Source of the DNA: Hylemonella sp. UBA2468
Lineage (GTDB): Bacteria; Pseudomonadota; Gammaproteobacteria; Burkholderiales; Burkholderiaceae_C
Length of the DNA stretch: 23,735 nucleotides
Assembly: GCA_002342165.1 (NCBI GenBank)
Contig: DDPM01000131.1
Location: 1 to 23,735 of the forward strand
Reading direction: 5' to 3'
Part shown: in pieces, positions 17,828-23,735 of the stretch
How the letters are laid out: each line of letters begins with the position of its first letter
How positions within the stretch are numbered: position 1 is the stretch's first letter
The notes under the pieces: generated by a model
What the model was told of the DNA's origin: nothing
Databases searched by the model: none
Seen by the model: only the letters and a program-made list of their open reading frames with translations
Program-made: the position numbers and the translations under genes

Positions 17828-18496
17828 GTGACCAAAAGCACCCCAACCTCACCTGCGGCCCGAGTTGACTCCAATCCAGTGGCCGTCAAGTCCGCACCCA
17901 AAGCCCCAGTGCGGCGGATACAGGTGCGCAAATCGGGCGTGCATGGCCGCGGCGTGTTTGCCCTGGTGGACTTGGCCGAGGGCGAGTTGGTCATGGAGTA
18001 CACGGGTGAAGTCATCAGCTGGGACGAAGCGCAGCGACGCCACCCCCACGACCCCGCCAACCCCAGCCACACGTTTTACTTCCATATTGACGACCAACAC
18101 GTCATTGACGGCAAAGTGGGCGGTAACTCGGCCCGATGGATCAACCATGCCTGCGAGCCCAATTGCGAGGCTGATGAACAAGGCGGCCGTATTTTCATCA
18201 AAACCCTTCGCAATATTCCAGCCGGTCAGGAACTGAACTACGACTACGGCTTGATGATCGACGAGCCCTACACCAAGAAACTGCTGGCCGAATACCCCTG
18301 TTGGTGTGGCTCCAAGCGCTGCCGCGGCACGCTGTTGGCCCCCAAAGACGACGATAAGCCCTACAAAAAGAACAAGTCGAAAAAGTCCAAGAAATCTAAG
18401 GAAGCTAAAAAAGCCAATAAGTCTGACGCTAAAGACAAGAAGCACAAAAAAAACAAAAAAGACAAAAAGTCCTCTAAAGCGTCTTCACTCTCCTAA
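17828..18496 (+). CDS. SET-domain protein lysine methyltransferase
   Basis: With the GTG at 17828 as start the protein has 222 residues. It has the full SET core: VHGRGVFA (38-45), EYTGEVI (57-63), the S-adenosylmethionine/pseudoknot motif RWINHACEPNC (103-113) and ELNYDYG (135-141). A post-SET CWCGSKRCRG (158-167) supplies the cysteines that, with one from the core, normally bind zinc. SET proteins transfer methyl groups from S-adenosylmethionine to lysines. The C-terminus (about 172-222) is extremely lysine-rich. The substrate is unknown; chlamydial SET proteins have been reported to act on histone-like proteins. The start is uncertain: no ATG lies upstream of the domain in this frame, a TTG at 17741 would add 29 residues from the alternating repeat, and no clear ribosome-binding site exists. 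birA follows after 25 bases. The gene is divergent from the SWIB-tailed topB. Confidence 0.88.
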   Translation: MTKSTPTSPAARVDSNPVAVKSAPKAPVRRIQVRKSGVHGRGVFALVDLAEGELVMEYTGEVISWDEAQRRHPHDPANPSHTFYFHIDDQHVIDGKVGGNSARWINHACEPNCEADEQGGRIFIKTLRNIPAGQELNYDYGLMIDEPYTKKLLAEYPCWCGSKRCRGTLLAPKDDDKPYKKNKSKKSKKSKEAKKANKSDAKDKKHKKNKKDKKSSKASSLS

Positions 18497-18521
18497 GTCC
18501 GTTGCCTTGAACCATCCCCCC

Positions 18522-19454
18522 ATGCGTTGGCCCTTAGAGGCGCTTTGGGAACAGGTGGTGCCTTTTTGGCCGGGGTTTACCGCAGAGGTGTTGTCCGAGC
18601 TGGACTCCACCAACAGCGAGCTCATGCGCCGTGCCCGAAGCGCAAGCGGAGCAACCAGCGCTCAGTGTGATCCGGTGTTGTTGGTGGCCGTACACCAAAC
18701 CGCAGGGCGGGGGCGATTGGGACGTACGTGGATGAGCGGCCCCTCTGCCACAGACCTCACCTTTTCGCTGGGGTTTCCTTGGCGTTTGGGGGCAGGCCAA
18801 GATGCGCCCTTGTCGGGCCTTTCCTTGCTGGTAGGGCTGGCGGTGGCACGCAGTTTGCACCCCAGTATCCGCCTGAAGTGGCCCAACGACTTGTGGTGGA
18901 ACGCCCGCAAGCTCGGCGGCATTTTGATAGAAACCACCAGCCTCGCCCGCGAGGCTTCAGCTTTGTATGTGGTCGTGGGTGTGGGCCTGAACATCTCACC
19001 CCGATCTTCTGAGGGATTGCATACCCCTGCGGCCTGTTTGCAAGAGCTCATGGACACCGACCCCTTACCCGGTATTTGTGTGCCCACTCCAGATGCCGCA
19101 GGTGCTTTACTCCGGGTGGTGCCCGAATTGGTGCAAGCCATTGAGCAGTTTCGTGCTCAGGGCTTTGCACCTTTTGTGGACGAATTTTTGGCCCGAGACG
19201 CGTTGGCTGGCCTGGAAATTACGGTGCGCTCCGGTGCCTCCACAGGAGCCCAAACGGGAGCCCATATGTCTGCTAGCATGAGTCTTGACAATGCTGCAGC
19301 CTCGCAGACAGGTGAAGCTGGGGATGTAACCGGGCTGGTCTGCGGGGTGAATGCAGAGGGAGCGTTGCTCATCAAAACCCCCCTAGGGCTGCAAGAGGTG
19401 CGCAGCTCAGAGGTGACGTTGAGGTCGAACAAGGGAGAACAGGGTGCTGGTTAA
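18522..19454 (+). CDS. birA: Biotin--[acetyl-CoA-carboxylase] ligase
   Basis: A 310-residue biotin protein ligase that makes biotinyl-AMP and attaches biotin to the carrier protein of acetyl-CoA carboxylase. Motifs are DSTN (28-31), QTAGRGRLGRTW (59-70), LKWPNDLWW (118-126) and KLGGILIE (130-137) with the catalytic-type lysine of this region. It lacks the N-terminal winged-helix domain of E. coli BirA, so it should be a ligase without repressor function. The C-terminal small barrel (about 228-301) is interrupted by about 35 low-complexity Ala/Ser/Gly/Thr residues (about 236-268). ATG 18522 is the best start; TTG at 18507 is possible and no strong ribosome-binding site exists. The frame is open upstream through the whole SET tail from 18306. 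The next gene overlaps its end by 11 bases. Confidence 0.92.
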   Translation: MRWPLEALWEQVVPFWPGFTAEVLSELDSTNSELMRRARSASGATSAQCDPVLLVAVHQTAGRGRLGRTWMSGPSATDLTFSLGFPWRLGAGQDAPLSGLSLLVGLAVARSLHPSIRLKWPNDLWWNARKLGGILIETTSLAREASALYVVVGVGLNISPRSSEGLHTPAACLQELMDTDPLPGICVPTPDAAGALLRVVPELVQAIEQFRAQGFAPFVDEFLARDALAGLEITVRSGASTGAQTGAHMSASMSLDNAAASQTGEAGDVTGLVCGVNAEGALLIKTPLGLQEVRSSEVTLRSNKGEQGAG

Positions 19455-20247
19455 TCGCATCCCAACCATATTGAAAACGCTGGTGCTGGTGTTGGTGCTG
19501 GCCAATGGTGTTTACTGGGCCTATACCCAAGGGTGGGGTGCAACTTGGGGTTGGGGGCCTGCCAACCCATCGGAGCCGCAGCGCCTGAAAGCTCAGGTTC
19601 AACCCGCCGCCTTGAAGGTGGTGAGCGCGGTGCCCGTTAACGATGGCATTCCTGTTGTCCCCCCTGCCTCAGCTCCTGCCACAACTCCAGCCCAAGAATC
19701 TGCTGCGCCAACAACCCAAAGGCCAGAACCTATCAATCCAGAGCCAACCGCACTACCTTCACCCACACCCCCATTGGCTGTGAACACTCTTCCAAAACCA
19801 GAGCCGCTGGCGTGCATGCAGTCGCAGGTGTTGCCCAAGGCGCGCGCGGCCAGCGTGCGGCAGCAGCTAGAGGGGTTAGCGGCGGTGCCCAAAACCTCTT
19901 GGAGTTGGGTCTCCGACACAGAGCCCGAGCGTTGGATCATTTATTTGGGGCGCTTTGCCAGCGAGGACGCTTTGGAACGCAAAGCCGCTCAGCTTGAAAA
20001 AATGGAGCTCAAGTTTGTGGTGCTCGACGACGCCGATTTGTCGCCAGGCATCTCAGTGGGCATGTTCAAAAGCCAGGCCGAAGCCACCCAAGAGCTCAAC
20101 CAACTCAACCGCCGTGGCTTACGACTGGCACGCGTCATCAAATGGATGAACGCATACAAAGGCCAGCGCGTGGTCATGGCCGCTATGAACCCCGACTGGC
20201 GCAAGCCGCTGGAGGACTTGGGCCTTAAGCTGTCGGAGTGCCCCTAG
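19444..20247 (+). CDS. SPOR-domain membrane protein
   Basis: A 267-residue protein starting at GTG 19444, inside the end of birA, with a good AGGGAG about seven bases upstream. It has one N-terminal membrane segment (about 9-27, a run of Leu/Val), a Pro/Ala/Thr-rich periplasmic linker (about 60-122) and a C-terminal SPOR-like module (about 162-236) with WIIYLGRFASEDAL and ISVGMFKSQAEA. SPOR domains bind denuded peptidoglycan strands, often at the division septum, so a role at the cell wall or septum is inferred. Two cysteines (124 and 266) flank the module. The membrane segment is encoded by near-repeats of CTGGTG. The gene end overlaps the convergent sensor-kinase gene by 23 bases, so no terminator fits between them. 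Confidence 0.8.
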   Translation: MLVNRIPTILKTLVLVLVLANGVYWAYTQGWGATWGWGPANPSEPQRLKAQVQPAALKVVSAVPVNDGIPVVPPASAPATTPAQESAAPTTQRPEPINPEPTALPSPTPPLAVNTLPKPEPLACMQSQVLPKARAASVRQQLEGLAAVPKTSWSWVSDTEPERWIIYLGRFASEDALERKAAQLEKMELKFVVLDDADLSPGISVGMFKSQAEATQELNQLNRRGLRLARVIKWMNAYKGQRVVMAAMNPDWRKPLEDLGLKLSECP

Positions 20248-21706
20248 CCTGAGGTGTCGCCTGAGGCGGCAGGGGCAAAGCCTTAAAACGCACGCTGAAC
20301 AAGCAGCCCGGCGGTTTGGCACCAGGCTTGGCGTCTTCCAGCGTCACCACGGCGCTGTGTTGTTCCACAATTTCACGCACGATGGACAGGCCCAAACCTG
20401 AGCCGTCGGCCTCGGTGCCTAGGGCGCGGTAAAAAGGTTGAAAAACCAAGGCGCGCTCGGCCTCTGCAATGCCTGTGCCGTTGTCTTCCACCTGCAGCAC
20501 GGCCAATTGACCCATTACGTCGGTCAGCATCCGCACCGTCACCACGCCGGGCCGATCGATGGTAGAAGATGTGTAGTTCAAGGCATTGTCAACGAGGTTG
20601 CGCACCAGTTCTTTCAATAAGGTGGGGTTCCCTTCCAGCATGACGCCCGCCGAGCCGGGTTGGGCGCCCTCAAAGCCCAAGTCAATGTGTTTCTCGATGG
20701 CCCGCGGGACGCTGTCTTGCACCACCTCCATGGTCAGACGCGCCAAGTCGCAGGGCTGGCGCTGCATGGCAGCTGCGCCCCCTTCTGCGCGGGCCAAGGC
20801 CAGCAACTGGTTCACGGTGTGGGTGGCGCGAATGCTGGAGCGACCAATTTGATGCAGTGACTGCTTGAGCTCTTCGGTGCTGGTGCTTTCCCGCTGGGCC
20901 AAATCGGCCTGCATGCGCAAACCCGCCAAGGGGGTTTTAAGCTGGTGGGCGGCGTCGGCCAAAAAACGCTTTTGTGTGGCCATGGAGTCTTGCAGACGCA
21001 GCAGCAAGTCATTGACCGAAGACACCAAGGGTGCCACTTCCATGGGCACGGTGCGCGTCTCCAGGGGGCTTAAGTCGTCCGGCGATCGCGCGCGTATGCG
21101 CTCCTCCAAGCGGTTCAGGGGTTTGATGGCCTGAATCAACGCCAGCCACACCAGCAACACCGCCAGCGGCAACACCACAAACTGCGGCAGCATCACACCT
21201 TTGATGATTTCTGCAGCCAACAGCGAGCGCTTGTCCAGGGTTTCGGCCACCTGCACCAGTGCCAGCGGTGCGCCGGGCAGGCTCAGCGGCACCCACATAT
21301 AGGCCACCCGAATGTCCATGCCGTGGTAGGTGTCGTCGCGTAACTTCACTTCACCAGCTTGCACGTTGTCGTCTTCAGGCGGTGGCGGAAAGTCGCGCTC
21401 ACCACTCAGGTGGTCGCCGCGGTGCCCCACTACCTGAAAATACACCGAGTCGGTGTCGCTGGCGCGCATCAGGTCGCGTGCGGGTAGGGGCAGGTTGAAC
21501 TGCACCAGCTGCTGGTTTACCGTGACCAGTTGGGCCAGTGCGTTGGCGTTGTATTCCAGCGTGCGGTCAAACGGCTTGCCCGCAATGTTTTGTGCCACCA
21601 GCCACGTCAGCACCAAGCTGATGGGCCACAACAGCAAAAGTGGCGTGAGCATCCAATCCAAAATCTCGCCAAACAGCGATCGCTGCTCACGCTGAAACAG
21701 CTTCAT
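20225..21706 (-). CDS. Sensor histidine kinase, TctE-like
   Basis: A 493-residue two-component kinase. The N-terminus LFGEILDWMLTPLLLLWPIS resembles the TctE/two-component sensor N-terminal family. Membrane segments lie at about 19-38 and 172-194, enclosing a periplasmic sensor of about 130 residues. A HAMP-like linker follows at about 195-245. The phospho-acceptor is His254 in DAAHQLKTPLAG, then the N-box NLVDNALNYT, the G1 box VEDNGTGI, and the G2 box DGSGLGLSIV. It should autophosphorylate and pass phosphate to the response regulator encoded just upstream; the two genes overlap as ATGA. No tricarboxylate transporter gene is nearby, so the signal is not known. A proline-rich tail of about 15 residues follows the ATPase domain. 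Confidence 0.9.
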   Translation of the reverse strand: MKLFQREQRSLFGEILDWMLTPLLLLWPISLVLTWLVAQNIAGKPFDRTLEYNANALAQLVTVNQQLVQFNLPLPARDLMRASDTDSVYFQVVGHRGDHLSGERDFPPPPEDDNVQAGEVKLRDDTYHGMDIRVAYMWVPLSLPGAPLALVQVAETLDKRSLLAAEIIKGVMLPQFVVLPLAVLLVWLALIQAIKPLNRLEERIRARSPDDLSPLETRTVPMEVAPLVSSVNDLLLRLQDSMATQKRFLADAAHQLKTPLAGLRMQADLAQRESTSTEELKQSLHQIGRSSIRATHTVNQLLALARAEGGAAAMQRQPCDLARLTMEVVQDSVPRAIEKHIDLGFEGAQPGSAGVMLEGNPTLLKELVRNLVDNALNYTSSTIDRPGVVTVRMLTDVMGQLAVLQVEDNGTGIAEAERALVFQPFYRALGTEADGSGLGLSIVREIVEQHSAVVTLEDAKPGAKPPGCLFSVRFKALPLPPQATPQARGTPTA

Positions 21707-22377
21707 CCGGGAATTTTTTCCAGGCAGTACCCCAAGCCCCGCACTGTGGCGATGCGTATTGGGCCTTTTTCAATTTTTTTGCGCAGGCGGTGTATGTACA
21801 CCTCAATAGCATTGTTGCTCACCTCTTCACCCCACTCGCACAAGCGCTCCACCAGTTGGTCTTTGCTCACCAGCCGTCCGGCGCGTTGCAGCAGCACTTC
21901 CAGCAGCCCCAACTCGCGGGCTGACAGCTCCACCATCTTGCCGTCGATGGTGGCCACGCGGCCCGCTTGGTCGTAGGTGAGTGGGCCGTGCTTGATGAAG
22001 CTGGTGGTGCTGCCGTTGCCGCGGCGCACCAGGGCCCGCACCCGGGCCTCCAGTTCTTGCAGGCTAAAGGGCTTGGCCATGTAGTCGTCGGCGCCGTAGT
22101 CCAAACCTTTGACGCGCTCTTCCACACTGTCGGCTGCGGTCAAAATCAGCACCGGCAGGCTAGAGCCACGCGCGCGCAGGCGTTTTAAAACTTCAAGCCC
22201 ATGCATTTTGGGCAGGCCAAGGTCTAGGATGATGAGGTCAAATTCGGTGTTGGTCAGCAACGCGGCATCGGCCTCGGTGCCGTTGGCCACGTGGTCTACT
22301 GCCGCCCCCGAACCGCGCAGGCTGCGCATGAGTCCGTCGGCCAGCACCTGATCGTCTTCTGCAATCAAAATTCTCAT
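21703..22377 (-). CDS. OmpR/PhoB-family response regulator, TctD-like
   Basis: A 224-residue regulator with a receiver domain (about 1-117) and a winged-helix DNA-binding domain (about 128-220). Receiver landmarks are the acidic pair Asp8/Asp9 in AEDD, the phosphorylation site Asp52 in ILDLGLPKM, Thr in LTAADS and the lysine in DDYMAKPFS. The effector domain has ELSARELGLLEVLL and IEVYIHRLRKKIE, ending in RGLGYCL, all typical of the family. AAGGG lies six bases before the ATG. Its stop overlaps the kinase start by four bases, so the pair is cotranslated. Target genes are not evident from the window; the pair may regulate itself or a distant transporter. Confidence 0.93.
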   Translation of the reverse strand: MRILIAEDDQVLADGLMRSLRGSGAAVDHVANGTEADAALLTNTEFDLIILDLGLPKMHGLEVLKRLRARGSSLPVLILTAADSVEERVKGLDYGADDYMAKPFSLQELEARVRALVRRGNGSTTSFIKHGPLTYDQAGRVATIDGKMVELSARELGLLEVLLQRAGRLVSKDQLVERLCEWGEEVSNNAIEVYIHRLRKKIEKGPIRIATVRGLGYCLEKIPG

Positions 22378-22448
22378 AGACGCCCTTTTGAGCTTGGTTC
22401 AAATGTGGTGCGCCAAGGAGCTCGGCGCGGGGTCTCCTGTGGTTGATT

Positions 22449-22952
22449 TTAGGAGCCTGAGCCGTAGGCCTCCAGCCCCAAGGCAATCACGGTGGCCACG
22501 TCTGCACCAATGTGCTCGCGCATTTCGGCTTCGGCTTGCAGCACGGCCCGCTGAAATGCTCGCAGCCAAGACAAGCCGTCGCGCGTAAAGCACACCAACT
22601 TGGCTCGCCCATCCAGCGGATCAGTGTCGCGCGTCACCAGCCCCCACGCCTCGCATTGGTCCACCAGCTTGCCCATGGCTTGTTTGCTCATGCCCGCTTG
22701 GTCGGCCAAGTCCACCAGCCGCGAGCCGTTCAGGCTCAAGTGCCGCGTGATGTGGATGTGCGCCGCACTCACTTGCCCGCGCGAAGCGAGGTTGGACAGC
22801 GCCAGTGGCACTTCGGTGTCGTGGGCCATCAGGTACAGCACCCGCGCGTCAAAGCGGCGCATGGCGTGGCCCAGCAGCCGCCCCAAATGGGTTTGCCGCC
22901 AGCCGGTGTCGGCCACTTCAGGAGTTGATGGAGCGGTCAGGGGTGATTGCAT
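22449..22952 (-). CDS. MarR-family transcriptional regulator
   Basis: A 167-residue protein with the MarR winged helix: the recognition region RLVDLADQAGMSKQAMGKLVDQCEAWG (about 78-104; quoted here only as its span, key part MSKQAMGKLV) and the wing RDTDPLDGRAKLVCFT (108-123), whose DxxDGR is diagnostic. Flanking helices provide dimerisation. MarR proteins bind palindromic operators and usually respond to small phenolic or other ligands. The gene is divergent from recA across about 110 bases and lies 71 bases upstream of the response regulator, which it may share a transcript with. No clear ribosome-binding site precedes the ATG. The ligand and targets are unknown; autoregulation from the shared gap with recA is plausible. 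Confidence 0.85.
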   Translation of the reverse strand: MQSPLTAPSTPEVADTGWRQTHLGRLLGHAMRRFDARVLYLMAHDTEVPLALSNLASRGQVSAAHIHITRHLSLNGSRLVDLADQAGMSKQAMGKLVDQCEAWGLVTRDTDPLDGRAKLVCFTRDGLSWLRAFQRAVLQAEAEMREHIGADVATVIALGLEAYGSGS

Positions 22953-22990
22953 GAAAGTCTAAATAGTAAACCAAGATGACCAAATAATGC

Positions 22991-23019
22991 TTGAACTCAA
23001 AATCACACCACCATAAACT
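22991..23019 (+). promoter_or_regulatory. Candidate recA promoter
   Basis: TTGAAC (22991-22996) and TAAACT (23014-23019) are separated by 17 bases, four of six matches each to the sigma-70 boxes. The LexA-like operator starts at the last base of the -10 box, the arrangement seen for SOS promoters. About 45 bases remain to the recA start. Confidence 0.6.
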
Positions 23020-23038
23020 ACTGTTTAAGCATCCAGCT
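23019..23038 (+). promoter_or_regulatory. LexA box (SOS operator) upstream of recA
   Basis: The site reads TACTGT-TTAAGCAT-CCAG-CT. It has the CTGT-N8-nCAG architecture of LexA boxes and, from memory, agrees with the E. coli recA operator at 15 of 20 positions, including the central AGCAT. The left half-site is perfect and the right one is CCAG rather than ACAG. Position between the -10 box and the recA start supports SOS repression by LexA. Confidence 0.7.
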
Positions 23039-23065
23039 TATGACGTTTCAACTCAGGAGATTTTC

Positions 23066-23735
23066 ATGGAAGTCCACACCAAAGTACCCAGCACCATCCC
23101 CCTCACCGCAGCCCAAACTGCGGCGCAATCTGATAAGTCCAAAGCCTTGCAGGCGGCCTTGGCCCAAATTGAAAAACAATTTGGCAAAGGCACCATCATG
23201 CGGCTGGGTGAAGGCGAGGTGATTGAAGACATTCAGGTGGTGTCTACCGGTTCGCTGGGCCTGGACATTGCGCTGGGCGTCGGAGGATTGCCCCGCGGCC
23301 GTGTGGTGGAAATCTACGGCCCCGAGTCGTCCGGCAAAACCACCCTGACCCTGCAAGTGATTGCCGAAATGCAAAAACTCGGCGGCACCTGCGCCTTTGT
23401 GGACGCTGAACATGCCTTAGATGTGCAATACGCCCAAAATCTGGGTGTGAGCTTGTCAGAACTGCTGATTTCTCAACCTGACACCGGCGAGCAGGCCTTG
23501 GAAATTGTGGACAGCTTGGTGCGTTCCGGCGCGGTGGACCTGATTGTGGTCGACTCGGTGGCAGCCCTCACGCCCAAAGCCGAAATTGAGGGCGAAATGG
23601 GCGACAGCCTCCCCGGCCTGCAAGCCCGCTTGATGAGCCAAGCCCTGCGCAAGCTCACCGCCAGCATCAAAAAGACCAACTGCATGGTCATCTTTATCAA
23701 CCAGATCCGCATGAAGATCGGCGTGATGTTTGGCA
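23066..23735 (+). CDS. recA: Recombinase RecA, N-terminal part (cut by window end)
   Basis: The first 223 codons of recA are present and the frame runs off the window. RecA coats single-stranded DNA, drives strand exchange and activates LexA self-cleavage. Visible features are the N-terminal [17 protein letters not shown], the Walker A motif GPESSGKTT, the adenine-contact region FVDAEHALD, the Walker B strand [10 protein letters not shown] and loop L1 [19 protein letters not shown]. The last codons enter loop L2 ([14 protein letters not shown]). AGGAGA lies seven bases before the ATG. About 20 residues precede the usual start of the conserved domain, slightly longer than in E. coli. A promoter and LexA box are visible upstream. 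Confidence 0.98.
   Translation, partial: MEVHTKVPSTIPLTAAQTAAQSDKSKALQAALAQIEKQFGKGTIMRLGEGEVIEDIQVVSTGSLGLDIALGVGGLPRGRVVEIYGPESSGKTTLTLQVIAEMQKLGGTCAFVDAEHALDVQYAQNLGVSLSELLISQPDTGEQALEIVDSLVRSGAVDLIVVDSVAALTPKAEIEGEMGDSLPGLQARLMSQALRKLTASIKKTNCMVIFINQIRMKIGVMFG

Noticed and set aside
18306..18521. 72-codon N-terminal extension of BirA
   Set aside because: It is an out-of-frame reading of the SET lysine tail with no winged-helix character; kept only as a possible slippage fusion in the findings.
19479..19502. CTGGTG near-repeats as a phase-variable microsatellite
   Set aside because: The repeats are imperfect six-base units encoding a normal Leu/Val membrane segment; changes would stay in frame.

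Overview
This window looks like chromosomal housekeeping DNA from a betaproteobacterium of the order Burkholderiales, most likely a Comamonadaceae member of the Limnohabitans/Rhodoferax type. The evidence is the gene content (LptD-SurA-RsmA, MaeB, an AmgK/MurU-type nucleotidyltransferase, a TctD/TctE-like two-component pair, RecA), the moderately high GC, and frequent use of TTG/GTG starts. The taxonomic call is inference from protein style; no 16S gene is present. No tRNA, rRNA, IS element, prophage or CRISPR array is visible. Genes are tightly packed and no gene-free gap exceeds about 160 bases.

Layout, left to right. (1) 1-2549, plus strand: the end of lptD, then surA, then rsmA with a stop/start overlap. 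These serve outer-membrane biogenesis and 16S rRNA dimethylation. (2) 2607-3692, minus strand: a small accessory island with a secreted RNase Sa/barnase-family ribonuclease, its barstar-family inhibitor and a small unknown frame. (3) 3782-8408, minus strand: maeB (malic enzyme with a phosphotransacetylase-like tail), an aminopeptidase P and a MurU-like sugar-nucleotide transferase. (4) 8510-12078, plus strand: transketolase, GAPDH and a YchJ-family SEC-C protein started by a TTG overlapping the gap stop. (5) 12238-14706, plus strand: a membrane-anchored CheA-like kinase (4-helix sensor, HAMP, PAS-like, HPt, CheA-type ATPase, no CheW domain). (6) 14734-20247: topoisomerase III with a histone-H1-like Lys/Ala linker and a C-terminal SWIB domain, divergent from a SET-domain methyltransferase, followed by birA and a SPOR protein. 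A 47-base perfectly alternating pyrimidine/purine tract (potential Z-DNA) separates the topoisomerase and SET genes. (7) 20225-22952, minus strand: a sensor kinase, a response regulator and a MarR-type regulator. (8) 23066-end, plus strand: the start of recA, with a recognisable promoter and a LexA-box-like operator.

The most interesting area is 14.7-18.5 kb. Two eukaryotic-chromatin-style domains (SWIB and SET) sit back to back around a Z-DNA-prone promoter region, and both proteins carry lysine-rich segments that are plausible methylation substrates. Next are the CheA-like transmembrane kinase with no evident partner, the exported RNase/barstar pair, and an A8 tract that could fuse the SET protein to BirA by a one-base slip. 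All functional assignments rest on motif reading; no database search was run.
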